From Bradyrhizobium cenepequi (GTDB lineage Bacteria > Pseudomonadota > Alphaproteobacteria > Rhizobiales > Xanthobacteraceae), in NCBI RefSeq assembly GCF_020329485.1, contig NZ_JAGKJI010000031.1, positions 18,173 to 82,172 of the forward strand: a stretch of 64,000 nucleotides of DNA. Direction: 5' to 3'. Below the pieces are notes generated by a model. That model was not told the DNA's origin. It did no database searches and was given only the letters and a program-made list of their open reading frames with translations. Shown in pieces: positions 34,613-43,322 of the stretch (positions are counted from its first letter, which is position 1; each line of letters opens with the position of its first letter). The position numbers were made by a program, and so were the translations under genes.

Positions 34613-35584
34613 ATGCGCAGGGCTAGGCTTGTCGCCGTCGTTGTGATCGCACTCGTGCTCGCCGCGGGCGTTCTGATCTACTCCGTGCGCCGTACCGGAT
34701 CGCCCGCCGCAATCGTTGGTGTCGTGCGGGCGACCGAAGTGAGGGTTGAGCCGGAGGTGACCGGTCAACTCATGTCGATCGCGGTCAAGAAGGGCGCGCA
34801 CGTGCGTGCCGGCGATATCCTGGCGCGGCTCTCCGCGGTTGAGTTGACGGCACAGGTGGATCAGGCGCGCGCCGCCCTCGCCTCCGCAGCAGCAAACCGC
34901 AATAACGTCTATGCCGGCGTTCGCCGTGAACAGGTCGACTCTCTCAAAGCTGCAATCGCCAAGGCAAGCGCCCGCTTGGACTATGTGCAGGCCCAGCTGA
35001 CAAGGACCAGCACGCTGGCACGCCAGAACTTTGAGTCCCAGCAGGCGCTTGACCAGGCCGAAAACGACGCTGCGAGCGCCCGCGCCGATGTGGCGGAGGC
35101 CCAGGCGAACTACGATGCGGCCGTGGCGGGTCCGACCCAGGAGGAACGCGCGATCGCCGACGCGCAGGTGCAGGCCGCAGCGGCCGCGGTCGCCGTGCTC
35201 GAGCGCCGCCTCGACAAGATGGTCTTGCGTGCGCCAGCCGACGGCATCGTCAGCGTCATCGCCGCAGAAGTCGGCGAGAACGTGCGCGCGGGCCAACCGA
35301 TCCTGGTGGTCGAGGCGGCGGGCAAGCAATGGCTTTCATTCAATGTACGCGAAGACCATCTCAATGGTCTCGCGATGGGAGAAACGGTGAGGGTGATGCG
35401 GAACGGCGCCGATGGCGCAATCAAAAGCGTCATCACCGAACAGCGGCCGCTCGGCGTCTTTGCCACCTGGCAGGCCGAGCGCGTGATTGGCGATCACGAC
35501 CACAATACACTGCGCTTGCGCCTTGATCCGCAGGGAGAGGTGGCAGGCCTCGAGCCGGGCATGACCGTATGGATCGAGCAATGA
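34613..35584 (+). CDS. HlyD-family membrane-fusion protein without its ABC partner
   Basis: This 323-residue periplasmic adaptor has one N-terminal transmembrane helix (residues 7-25), a lipoyl half (VRVEPEVTGQLMSIAVKKGAHV, near 44-65), a helical hairpin with Ala-rich heptads (about 80-200) and the second half (VLRAPADGIVSVIAAEVGENV near 204-224). It resembles adaptors of YbhG/ABC-2-type drug exporters, where an ATPase and permease gene should follow. Here only about 15 codons follow from an overlapping ATG at 35581 before the sequence becomes unrelated. The exporter genes appear to have been deleted. Confidence 0.85.
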   Translation: MRRARLVAVVVIALVLAAGVLIYSVRRTGSPAAIVGVVRATEVRVEPEVTGQLMSIAVKKGAHVRAGDILARLSAVELTAQVDQARAALASAAANRNNVYAGVRREQVDSLKAAIAKASARLDYVQAQLTRTSTLARQNFESQQALDQAENDAASARADVAEAQANYDAAVAGPTQEERAIADAQVQAAAAAVAVLERRLDKMVLRAPADGIVSVIAAEVGENVRAGQPILVVEAAGKQWLSFNVREDHLNGLAMGETVRVMRNGADGAIKSVITEQRPLGVFATWQAERVIGDHDHNTLRLRLDPQGEVAGLEPGMTVWIEQ

Positions 35585-35698
35585 CAAATCGCGAAAATAT
35601 TTCTGTATCAAGGACTTACGCCTTTGGTGCACTCGGAGGACGGTCGCGTGGCACCGATGTCCTCTGGCCACCCCAAATTCTGTCTTCAATCGAAAACA

Positions 35699-36163
35699 TC
35701 AAGTGCACAGGGACTTCAGCTCCGGCGGCGGGGCGCCCTTCCCCTCAAGCATCCCAAGCGCTAGCGCGGCCTCCACCCGCACGCTCGGATCGGTATCACC
35801 CGTTAGCTGTCGGAGGGGGAGGAGGGCTTGTTCGATCCCTGGGAAGGCCGGACCGAGGCGCCCGAGGTGCCAGGCCGCCAGGCTGCGGACGAAGGCAAGC
35901 TCGTTGCCCAACTCCGCGATGAGGACGGTGACTGACTCACCACCCGGCGGCGCCACCCGGGCGAGGGCCGCCGCCGCCCAGACGCGCACGAACCCAACCT
36001 GGTCCTGGAGGGCCGCGGCGAGGTCGGACACAGCCTCGGTTGCCGCGGGGCCGATCTCGCCCAGGGCATATGCGCCGAGGCGACGCTGGAGCGGATCGCT
36101 GCTCGAAAGCTCCCTCACCCAGTCTGGGACGGAAGTCCCTATGTAAGCGACCTGCCCGGTCAT
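35699..36163 (-). CDS. HEAT-repeat protein
   Basis: This 154-residue protein is built of about four helical HEAT-like repeats, each with a recognisable core such as LGAYALGEIGPAA, VRVWAAAALARVA, VRSLAAWHLGRLG and VRVEAALALGMLE. No catalytic residues are present; such repeats usually bind proteins or act as lyase-like scaffolds. It follows the GH15 gene by 13 bases and has the same GC-rich composition, so they form one unit. Confidence 0.75.
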   Translation of the reverse strand: MTGQVAYIGTSVPDWVRELSSSDPLQRRLGAYALGEIGPAATEAVSDLAAALQDQVGFVRVWAAAALARVAPPGGESVTVLIAELGNELAFVRSLAAWHLGRLGPAFPGIEQALLPLRQLTGDTDPSVRVEAALALGMLEGKGAPPPELKSLCT

Positions 36164-36176
36164 GGTCCGACCCTAC

Positions 36177-37997
36177 TCAAGGCCCCACGCCGAGCCGGCG
36201 GTCCAGGTTGAACGCGGCGCTGATCAACCCGATGTGAGTGAATGCCTGCGGGAAGTTGCCCAGCGCTTCGCCACACGGACCCGTCTCCTCGGCGTACAGG
36301 CCGAGGTGGTTGGCGTAGGTCAGCATCTTCTCGAAGATGAAGCGGGCCTCCTCGGCGCGGCCCGCCCGGGCCAGCGCTTCCACCAGCCAGAACGTACACA
36401 TATTGAACGTCCCCTCACTCCCGGTCAGGCCGTCGCCGGCTCCTCTGCCGATCTCGTAGCGGTGCACCAGGCTGTCGGCGACCAGCTCCGCCATGGTCCG
36501 ATCCAGCGTCCCGCGCATGCGGGGGTCGGTCGGCGACAGGAAGAAGACGAGCGGCATGATCAGGTTGGACGCATCCACCGCGTCGGTGGCGAAGTGCTGC
36601 ACGAAGGTCTGCCGCTCCGCATCCCAGCCGCGCGTCATGATGGCTTCGTAGATGCGGTCTCGCTCCGCGGCCAGGCGTATGCGGTCCAGCGGCAGGCTCC
36701 GCTTCTGCGCAAGGCGGATCGCTCGGTCCAGCGCCACCCAGCACTGCACCTTGGAGTAAACGAACTGCTGCTGTCCACCGCGCACCTCCCAGACGCCATC
36801 GTCGGCTCGCTCCCAGTTGTTCGCCACCCAGTCGAGCATCATGCGCAGGTGGCACCAAAAGTCATAGGCGGTCGGCGTCCCGTACTTGTCGTACAGGTAG
36901 ACGGCGTCCATCAGCTCGCCATAGATGTCCAGCTGCAGCTGCTCGGCGGCGGCGTTGCCGACTCGCACCGGACGCGAGCCGCGGTAGCCATCGAGGTGAC
37001 CGAGGACCTCCTCAGGCAGCTCGTGCCCGCCGTCGATGCGATACATAGTCTGCAACGGGTCGCCCCGGGCGCCCTCGACGGCCCGCTGCTCCAACCAGGC
37101 CATGAACTGCTCTGCCTCCGACGTCAGCCCCAGGCGCAGGAAGGCGTAATTGGTGAAAGCGGCGTCGCGCACCCAAGTATAGCGATAGTCCCAGTTGCGC
37201 ACCCCGCCGATCTCTTCCGGCAGCCCGCAGGTAGGCGCCGCCACGATCGCGCCGGTCGGCGCAAACGTCAGCAGCTTCAACACCAGCGCCGAGCGGTGGA
37301 CCATCTCGCGCCAGCGACCTGAATAGTTGCACTTCCTCAGCCACTGCCGCCAAAAGGCCAAGGTTTGCGTCAGGGCCTCCGTGCCGACCAGCCGCGCCTC
37401 CAGCAGGACGCCATCATGAACGCTGTCGTGGCCATTCTCCTCCACCTGGCGGAGGATGAACGTGGTTGTCTCGCCGGGGTTGAGGACGAACTCCGCAGCG
37501 ACGCCGTCGCCCTGCCGACCCAGCGGGAAGCGGCTGACTAGCGAGACTTTCATCCCTTGCGCCTCGAAGATCGCGCCCCGGCCCTCCAGGACGACCTGGT
37601 GGGGCCGGCGGGCGAAGTCGAAAGCCGGCCGGCAGTCGAGGCGGAAGCGGACCGACCCGCGCACCGCCCGCACTACCCGGACGATCTGGTGGATCTTTCT
37701 GATCTCGCGCGAGCCTTGGACCGGCATGAAATCCACGACCTCACCAACGCCCTGGTCGCTAAGAAAGCGCGTCACGAGGACGTTGCTGTCAGGCATGTAC
37801 ATCTGTTTGTGCTGCGCCTCGTAGAGACTGGCGATGCGAAATGAGCCCCCTTTCTGGTCGTCGAGGATCGCCGCGAAGACGCTCGGCGAGTCAAAGTGCG
37901 GCAGGCAACACCAGTCGATGGACCCGTCGATGCCAACCAGGGCAACGGTGTGCAGGTCGCCGATGACGCCGTAGGACTCGATCGGCTTGTAGCCCAT
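36177..37997 (-). CDS. Glycoside hydrolase family 15 (glucoamylase/trehalase type)
   Basis: This 606-residue soluble enzyme has the family GH15 layout: an N-terminal beta-sandwich domain starting IESYGVIGDLHTVALVGIDG and WCCLPHFDSPSVFA, then an (alpha/alpha)6 barrel with NWDYRYTWVRDAAFTNYAFL near 305-325 containing the substrate-binding WVRD motif, and the late EGTFNMCTFWLVEALARAG segment. GH15 members free glucose from alpha-glucans or trehalose; this subgroup (no signal peptide) is often trehalase. GGAGGAGACGAG precedes the ATG at 37997. The divergent operon phosphorylates and oxidises glucose, which fits. Confidence 0.9.
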   Translation of the reverse strand: MGYKPIESYGVIGDLHTVALVGIDGSIDWCCLPHFDSPSVFAAILDDQKGGSFRIASLYEAQHKQMYMPDSNVLVTRFLSDQGVGEVVDFMPVQGSREIRKIHQIVRVVRAVRGSVRFRLDCRPAFDFARRPHQVVLEGRGAIFEAQGMKVSLVSRFPLGRQGDGVAAEFVLNPGETTTFILRQVEENGHDSVHDGVLLEARLVGTEALTQTLAFWRQWLRKCNYSGRWREMVHRSALVLKLLTFAPTGAIVAAPTCGLPEEIGGVRNWDYRYTWVRDAAFTNYAFLRLGLTSEAEQFMAWLEQRAVEGARGDPLQTMYRIDGGHELPEEVLGHLDGYRGSRPVRVGNAAAEQLQLDIYGELMDAVYLYDKYGTPTAYDFWCHLRMMLDWVANNWERADDGVWEVRGGQQQFVYSKVQCWVALDRAIRLAQKRSLPLDRIRLAAERDRIYEAIMTRGWDAERQTFVQHFATDAVDASNLIMPLVFFLSPTDPRMRGTLDRTMAELVADSLVHRYEIGRGAGDGLTGSEGTFNMCTFWLVEALARAGRAEEARFIFEKMLTYANHLGLYAEETGPCGEALGNFPQAFTHIGLISAAFNLDRRLGVGP

Positions 37998-38357
37998 GAT
38001 CTCGTCTCCTCCGCTCGCTCGACGCTGATCGAGCCCCACGATGGGCGTATCGTCAATGCCCGAGGCGGCGAAAGACACACGGAGATTCACCTTTTGCTCG
38101 CAACCTCGCTCATCTCGCCTGCGGCCCGGTCACGTACACCGAGGGAACACGTCAGTATCGCTGTCGCACACGTGGTTGGGGCGAAATCTCCCAACGCTAG
38201 AGTGCTTGTCGTTGCTTGGTTGAAGAAGTCGCATTACGGTTTCGATCTCGCTACAGCGAGGCGTGCCGTGATGTCCGCGATAGATATGGCTTGGCTACGA
38301 AGTGTTCCGAGTTCGTCGACCGTATGCACCGAGAGGCTCGACTGAAGGGGCGAGACC
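37998..38357. other. Divergent promoter region between GH15 and the sugar-phosphate operon
   Basis: This 360-base gap must hold the promoters for the leftward GH15-HEAT unit and the rightward pentose-phosphate operon. No clear palindromic operator, terminator or further gene is seen. The GH15 frame remains open up to 38090 but without a convincing alternative start. Confidence 0.5.
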
Positions 38358-38966
38358 ATGAGCGCCGTCCTTCCAATCATTTGCCTTGCAAGGCATGGCG
38401 AGACGGCGTGGAGCCTCTCAGGCCAGCATACTGGCCTCACAGATTTGCCTCTCACTGAGCACGGCGAACTCAATGCGCAGAGTTTGGGCTCGCGGTTGCT
38501 GGGTTTCACTTTCGCAAAAGTGTTCACGAGCCCCCTGAAGCGAGCGGTCCGGACGTCTGAGTTGGCTGGTTTCGGCGTCGAAGCGGAACCCGACTGCGAT
38601 CTGCTGGAATGGAATTACGGCCAATACGAGGGACGTCGCACAAAGGAGATCCATGAAGAGCGTCCGGGCTGGCAATTGTTTCGCGACGGCTGTCCGGGAG
38701 GAGAAGCACCGAATCAAGTCGGTGCCCGGGCGGATCGCATTGTGGAGCGCGTTCGCAACGTCCCAGGTAACGTGTTATTGTTTTCGAGCGGACATTTTCT
38801 CCGAGTTTTGGCGGCACGCTGGTTAGGCCTCGATGCGGAGGCCGGACGACTCTTCTCGCTCGACACTGCAAGCCTGAGCATACTTGGGTACGAACACGAT
38901 CAGTCAGAACCAGCGATCTGGCTGTGGAACGACACCCGGCACGTCGAAGGTCGGTTCGCACACTAA
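38358..38966 (+). CDS. Histidine phosphatase (phosphoglycerate mutase-like)
   Basis: This 202-residue protein has the phosphohistidine motif LARHGETAWS (residues 10-19), the second catalytic SSGHFLR segment near 143-149 and the conserved SPLKRAVRT stretch. Such enzymes remove phosphate from small sugars or phospho-intermediates. First gene of the long plus-strand operon, it may produce free sugar or clear dead-end phosphates. The substrate is unknown. Confidence 0.88.
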   Translation: MSAVLPIICLARHGETAWSLSGQHTGLTDLPLTEHGELNAQSLGSRLLGFTFAKVFTSPLKRAVRTSELAGFGVEAEPDCDLLEWNYGQYEGRRTKEIHEERPGWQLFRDGCPGGEAPNQVGARADRIVERVRNVPGNVLLFSSGHFLRVLAARWLGLDAEAGRLFSLDTASLSILGYEHDQSEPAIWLWNDTRHVEGRFAH

Positions 38967-39069
38967 GATTTAGAAGCGCCAGTCGGAGTAACATACTCTT
39001 GAATATGTCCTGTGCGTGTTAGGCGCGCACGCTGAGCATATTGCAGAGAGTTGCGTAAAGGTAAGATCG

Positions 39070-39762
39070 ATGAATCAGGTCGTCTTTCTGGTCGATGTCG
39101 ACAATACGCTTCTCGACAACGACCGCATCCAGGCTGACATCAAGGCCCACCTCGAGCGCCAGTACGGCGCCGCCTGTCGCGATCGGTACTGGGCAATTCT
39201 CGAGGAGCTGTTCGAAGAACTGGGATATCGAGACTATCTCGGTGCGCTGCAGCGGTACCGCGTCGAACACCCGCAGGACATGCACCTATTGTCCATGTCG
39301 TCGTTCCTGGTCGATTACCCGTTCGCCAATCGTTTGTATCCGGGATCGCTGGATGTGCTCGAACGACTACGTCAGTGGGGCCCAACCGTCCTTCTCACCG
39401 ATGGCGACGTCGTCTTTCAACCCCGCAAGGTTGAGCGCTCCGGGCTTTCGGAGGCAGTCAACTCACACGTGCTGATCTACATCCACAAGGAACTTGCGCT
39501 CGATGATGTTGAGGCCCGCTATCCGGCGCTGCACTACGTTCTAGTGGATGACAAGCCGCGTATCCTTGCCGCGGTCAAGGAGGCCTGGGGCACCCGCGTC
39601 ACCACCGTCCTTCCCCGACAGGGACAATATGCGCATGACGCGAACGCCCTCGCCTCCTTCGCCACACCCGACGTGACGGTGGACCGGATCGGAGACCTAC
39701 TCGACTGCGATCTGGGTCGCCTGCTTGCGGCAGCCCCACGACTCGAAGTTGTGCGAAGGTGA
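39070..39762 (+). CDS. HAD-family hydrolase
   Basis: This 230-residue phosphatase-like protein has HAD motif I as DVDNTLLDN (Asp9/Asp11), motif II VLLTDGD near 107 and motif IV VDDKPRI near 157-163. The ATG at 39070 was chosen over an in-frame start at 39016 because the HAD motif should lie within the first ten residues. It lies five bases upstream of the transaldolase gene. The cap and substrate are not recognisable. Confidence 0.82.
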   Translation: MNQVVFLVDVDNTLLDNDRIQADIKAHLERQYGAACRDRYWAILEELFEELGYRDYLGALQRYRVEHPQDMHLLSMSSFLVDYPFANRLYPGSLDVLERLRQWGPTVLLTDGDVVFQPRKVERSGLSEAVNSHVLIYIHKELALDDVEARYPALHYVLVDDKPRILAAVKEAWGTRVTTVLPRQGQYAHDANALASFATPDVTVDRIGDLLDCDLGRLLAAAPRLEVVRR

Positions 39763-39766
39763 AGCG

Positions 39767-40852
39767 ATGAAGGCAACACAAAGGCTCCACGAACTCGGAC
39801 AGAGCGTTTGGCTCGACAACATCACCCGCGACCTGCTGACCAGCGGCACTTTGAGGCGCTACATCGCCGACTTGTCGCTGACGGGACTCACATCGAACCC
39901 GACAATCTTCGACCATGCGATCAAGAACAGCTCTCACTATGATTCAGCGATCCGCAGCAAGCTCACGGAGGGAACGTCCGGCGAGACGCTATTCTTCGAA
40001 CTCGCAATCGAAGATCTAGCCCAGGCAGCAGACCTGTTCCGCCCGATTTGGGACCGCACCAACGGTGTAGACGGGTGGGTCTCGCTCGAGGTCTCGCCGC
40101 TTCTCGCGCATGACACGGCCAGCACAATCGCGGCGGCCAAGGAGCTGCATGCGCAGGCGAAACGCCCCAACCTCTTCATCAAGATACCCGGCACACTAGA
40201 AGGGTTGCCCGCCATCGAAGAGTCGATCTTTGCCGGCGTGCCCGTGAATGTGACGCTATTGTTCAGTCGGGAGCACTATCTCGCTGCGGCCAGCGCATAT
40301 CTGCGCGGCATCGAGCGGCGCGTTGCAGCCGGTCTAAATCCAAATGTTGGATCCGTTGCGTCGGTTTTCGTCAGCCGCTGGGATGCTGCGGTCGCGAACG
40401 AAGTGCCCGTGCCGTTACGCAATCAGCTCGGTATCGCAATCGCGAAACGAACCTACAAAGCAGCCTGCGAGTTGCTCGGCTCGGCCCGCTCGCGACGCAT
40501 CTACAACGAGGGTGGTCGGCCACAGCGCCTGTTATGGGCGAGCACAGGAACCAAGGATCCGGCAGCGTCTGATGTTTTATACGTCAAGGCGCTGGCCGCG
40601 CCGCTCACGGTGAACACCATGCCGGAAGGCACGGTGAAGGCCCTCGCCGATCACGGCGAGATTGGAGAGACGTTGCCGCCCGATGGCGGCGATTCCGAAG
40701 AGGTACTCTCGCAATTCGCGAAGGCCGGCGTCGATATCGAAGCGCTAGCAGCGATATTGCAGGATGAGGGCGCCAAATCGTTTATCAAATCCTGGAATGA
40801 GTTGATGATTGTTATCTCTGCCAAGACCGAGATGCTCAAGAAGGCAAGCTAG
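39767..40852 (+). CDS. tal: Transaldolase
   Basis: This 361-residue enzyme transfers a dihydroxyacetone unit between sedoheptulose-7-phosphate and glyceraldehyde-3-phosphate. Markers are SLTGLTSNPTIFDHAI near residues 37-52, the EVSPLLAHDT segment, the Schiff-base lysine in NLFIKIPGT near 145-153 and PVNVTLLFS near 166-174. It is of the long bacterial subgroup (about 360-370 residues) found in actinobacteria and cyanobacteria. The next gene, a glucokinase, starts 25 bases later. Confidence 0.95.
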   Translation: MKATQRLHELGQSVWLDNITRDLLTSGTLRRYIADLSLTGLTSNPTIFDHAIKNSSHYDSAIRSKLTEGTSGETLFFELAIEDLAQAADLFRPIWDRTNGVDGWVSLEVSPLLAHDTASTIAAAKELHAQAKRPNLFIKIPGTLEGLPAIEESIFAGVPVNVTLLFSREHYLAAASAYLRGIERRVAAGLNPNVGSVASVFVSRWDAAVANEVPVPLRNQLGIAIAKRTYKAACELLGSARSRRIYNEGGRPQRLLWASTGTKDPAASDVLYVKALAAPLTVNTMPEGTVKALADHGEIGETLPPDGGDSEEVLSQFAKAGVDIEALAAILQDEGAKSFIKSWNELMIVISAKTEMLKKAS

Positions 40853-40877
40853 GTCCCAATCGAGACAAAGGTCTTCC

Positions 40878-41585
40878 ATGAATATACTGGTCATTGACGT
40901 GGGCGGCACCCACGTCAAGATCCTTGCCTCCGGCGAAACAGTGAGACGAGAAATTGACTCCGGGCCGACCCTGACGGCCCGGCAGATGGTATCGAGCGTC
41001 AAAAAGCTGGCCGATGGCTGGGAATATGACCTCGTCTCGATTGGCTATCCGGGCCCGGTCGTGCATGACCGGCCCATGGCGGAACCTCACAATCTGGGAA
41101 AAGGCTGGATGGGCTTCAACTTCGCTGCGGCATTCAAACTGCCGACGAAAGTCATCAACGATGCGGCGATGCAGGCGCTCGGCAGCTACCGGGGCGACAA
41201 AATGTTGTTCCTCGGGCTAGGGACGGGACTCGGCTCGGCGATGGTCATCGATGGCATCGTGCAGCCGATGGAACTTGGGCACTTACCGTACAAGAAGCGG
41301 ACCTATGAGGACTATGTCGGCGCCCGCGCGCTGGAGGAATTTGGCAGGAAAGCATGGCGGAAGCACGTCGAAGATGTCGTTGAACATCTGGCTGCAGCAC
41401 TCCAACCGGAGGACGTCGTGCTGGGCGGCGGCAACGCCAAACTATTGAAAAAACTGCCGCCATTATGCCGGCTTGGGGATAATGCCAACGCATTCAAGGG
41501 TGGATTCCAGATGTGGAAAGGTCCGCTAAAGGGAAAGATCACTCGCTCGCGCAAACAAACTGCGCAAGCCGCCATGGCGCGTTAA
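40878..41585 (+). CDS. ppgK: ROK-family glucokinase, polyphosphate-glucokinase type
   Basis: This 235-residue kinase has the phosphate loop DVGGTHVKI (residues 6-14), the VINDAAMQALG sugar-binding segment with catalytic Asp near 95, and FLGLGTGLGSAM near 113-124. Short length, absent zinc-binding cluster and the LGKGWMGFN motif match the polyphosphate-dependent glucokinase group. It would convert free glucose released by the GH15 and GH63 enzymes to glucose-6-phosphate, using polyphosphate or ATP. The preference cannot be judged from sequence. Confidence 0.82.
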   Translation: MNILVIDVGGTHVKILASGETVRREIDSGPTLTARQMVSSVKKLADGWEYDLVSIGYPGPVVHDRPMAEPHNLGKGWMGFNFAAAFKLPTKVINDAAMQALGSYRGDKMLFLGLGTGLGSAMVIDGIVQPMELGHLPYKKRTYEDYVGARALEEFGRKAWRKHVEDVVEHLAAALQPEDVVLGGGNAKLLKKLPPLCRLGDNANAFKGGFQMWKGPLKGKITRSRKQTAQAAMAR

Positions 41586-41597
41586 CAGGAGCGATGA

Positions 41598-43244
41598 ATG
41601 GCAACGGCCACGAAAACGGTCACCGAGCTGCCTGCCTGGAAGGCCCTGTCCGCCCATTTCCAGAAGATCGACCGCTTGCATCTGCGCGAGCTCTTTGCTC
41701 AAGACCCCAAACGCGGCGAGCGCTTGACGGTCGAAGCAGCCGGGCTCTACCTCGACTATTCGAAGAACCGGATTACCGATGAAACGCTAGCTCTGCTGTT
41801 GCAACTGGCTGAACAGTCCGGGCTCCGCGCGCGGATCGATGCGATGTTCGGAGGCGAGAAGATCAACGTTTCCGAAAAGCGGGCCGTCCTGCATGTCGCG
41901 CTCCGTGCGCCGAAGGGGCAATCGATCCTGGTTGATGGCGAGGACGTTGTGCCGCAGGTCCATTCAGTGCTCGACCGCATGGCCGATTTTTCCGATCGCG
42001 TACGCAGCGGTGCGTGGCGCGGCCACACCGGCAAGCCAATCCGCAACATCGTCAACATCGGCATCGGCGGCTCCGATCTGGGGCCGGTAATGGCCTACGA
42101 GGCGCTCAAGCATTACAGCGACCGCGCGATGACGTTCCGGTTTGTCTCCAACGTGGACGGCACCGATTTTGTGGAGGCGATCCGCGATCTCGATCCGGCG
42201 GAGACGCTGTTCATCATCTCTTCCAAGACTTTCACCACACTAGAGACCATGACCAACGCCAGGAGCGCGCGCAATTGGTCACTCGCGGGACTTGGGGGAG
42301 ACGAGCAGTCGGTAGCGAAACATTTCGTCGCGGTGTCGACAAACGCGAAGGAAGTGACGGAGTTCGGCATCGATATCGCCAACATGTTCGGCTTCTGGGA
42401 CTGGGTCGGCGGACGCTACTCCATGGACTCCGCGATCGGACTCTCGACGATGCTTGCCATCGGCCCGGACAACTTTCGCGCCATGCTCGGCGGCTTCCAT
42501 GAGATCGACGAGCATTTCCGCACCGCGCCGTTCGAGCGCAACCTGCCGGTGCTGATGGGGCTGCTCGCCATCTGGTACAATAACTTCTTTGGCGCGCAGA
42601 CGGTAGCGGTGCTGCCTTACGAGCAATACCTGAAACGGTTCCCGGCATATCTCCAGCAGTTGACGATGGAGAGCAACGGCAAGCACGTCACGCTCGATGG
42701 CAGTCCCCTCAACTACAACACCGGTCCGATCTATTGGGGTGAGCCTGGGACCAACGGTCAGCATTCGTTCTACCAACTCATTCACCAGGGCACCCGTCTC
42801 ATTCCCTGCGACTTCATCGCCTTTCACAAGACACTCAACCGTCTTGGAGAGCAGCATGACGTGCTGCTCGCGAACGTCTTCGCTCAGGGCGAAGCGCTCG
42901 CATTTGGCAAGACGGCTGACGAAGTAAGGCGGGAGGGGTCTGCCGATTGGCTCGTTCCGCATCGCGTGTTCGAAGGAAACAGGCCGTCCACTACGATTCT
43001 GCTGGAACAGCTAACACCCGCGGCGCTCGGAAAACTCGTCGCGCTGTACGAGCACAACGTCTTCACGCAGGGCGCAATTTGGCAGATCGATTCATTCGAC
43101 CAATGGGGCGTCGAACTCGGCAAGGTGCTGGCGCAACGCATCATCCCGGAACTCACCAACGAAGGCGATCCCAAATTCGGCCACGACAGCTCGACCAACG
43201 CATTGATCCGCCGACATCGCACGTTCAGGGAGAAGTCGCACTAG
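41598..43244 (+). CDS. pgi: Glucose-6-phosphate isomerase
   Basis: This full-length 548-residue enzyme interconverts glucose-6-phosphate and fructose-6-phosphate. It has the first signature NIGIGGSDLGPVMAYEAL near residues 152-170, the second GGRYSMDSAIGL near 271-282, the catalytic Glu in the MESNGK region and the late QFDQWGVELGK-type stretch (SFDQWGVELGKVLA). It starts with ATG at 41598 after an AGGAG site. It is inside the operon between glucokinase and 6-phosphogluconate dehydrogenase genes. Confidence 0.96.
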   Translation: MATATKTVTELPAWKALSAHFQKIDRLHLRELFAQDPKRGERLTVEAAGLYLDYSKNRITDETLALLLQLAEQSGLRARIDAMFGGEKINVSEKRAVLHVALRAPKGQSILVDGEDVVPQVHSVLDRMADFSDRVRSGAWRGHTGKPIRNIVNIGIGGSDLGPVMAYEALKHYSDRAMTFRFVSNVDGTDFVEAIRDLDPAETLFIISSKTFTTLETMTNARSARNWSLAGLGGDEQSVAKHFVAVSTNAKEVTEFGIDIANMFGFWDWVGGRYSMDSAIGLSTMLAIGPDNFRAMLGGFHEIDEHFRTAPFERNLPVLMGLLAIWYNNFFGAQTVAVLPYEQYLKRFPAYLQQLTMESNGKHVTLDGSPLNYNTGPIYWGEPGTNGQHSFYQLIHQGTRLIPCDFIAFHKTLNRLGEQHDVLLANVFAQGEALAFGKTADEVRREGSADWLVPHRVFEGNRPSTTILLEQLTPAALGKLVALYEHNVFTQGAIWQIDSFDQWGVELGKVLAQRIIPELTNEGDPKFGHDSSTNALIRRHRTFREKSH

Positions 43245-43322
43245 ACACTGATCTCGACACGCCAGGATACCTGTGCACCGGGAAGAAAATCACTCCGCAG
43301 CATCAAACAAGAGGAGCCATTC

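Noticed and set aside
35581..35640. Possible start of an ABC transporter gene overlapping the HlyD stop
   Set aside because: Only about 15 codons look plausible before unrelated sequence; not enough to annotate, so it is mentioned under the HlyD entry.
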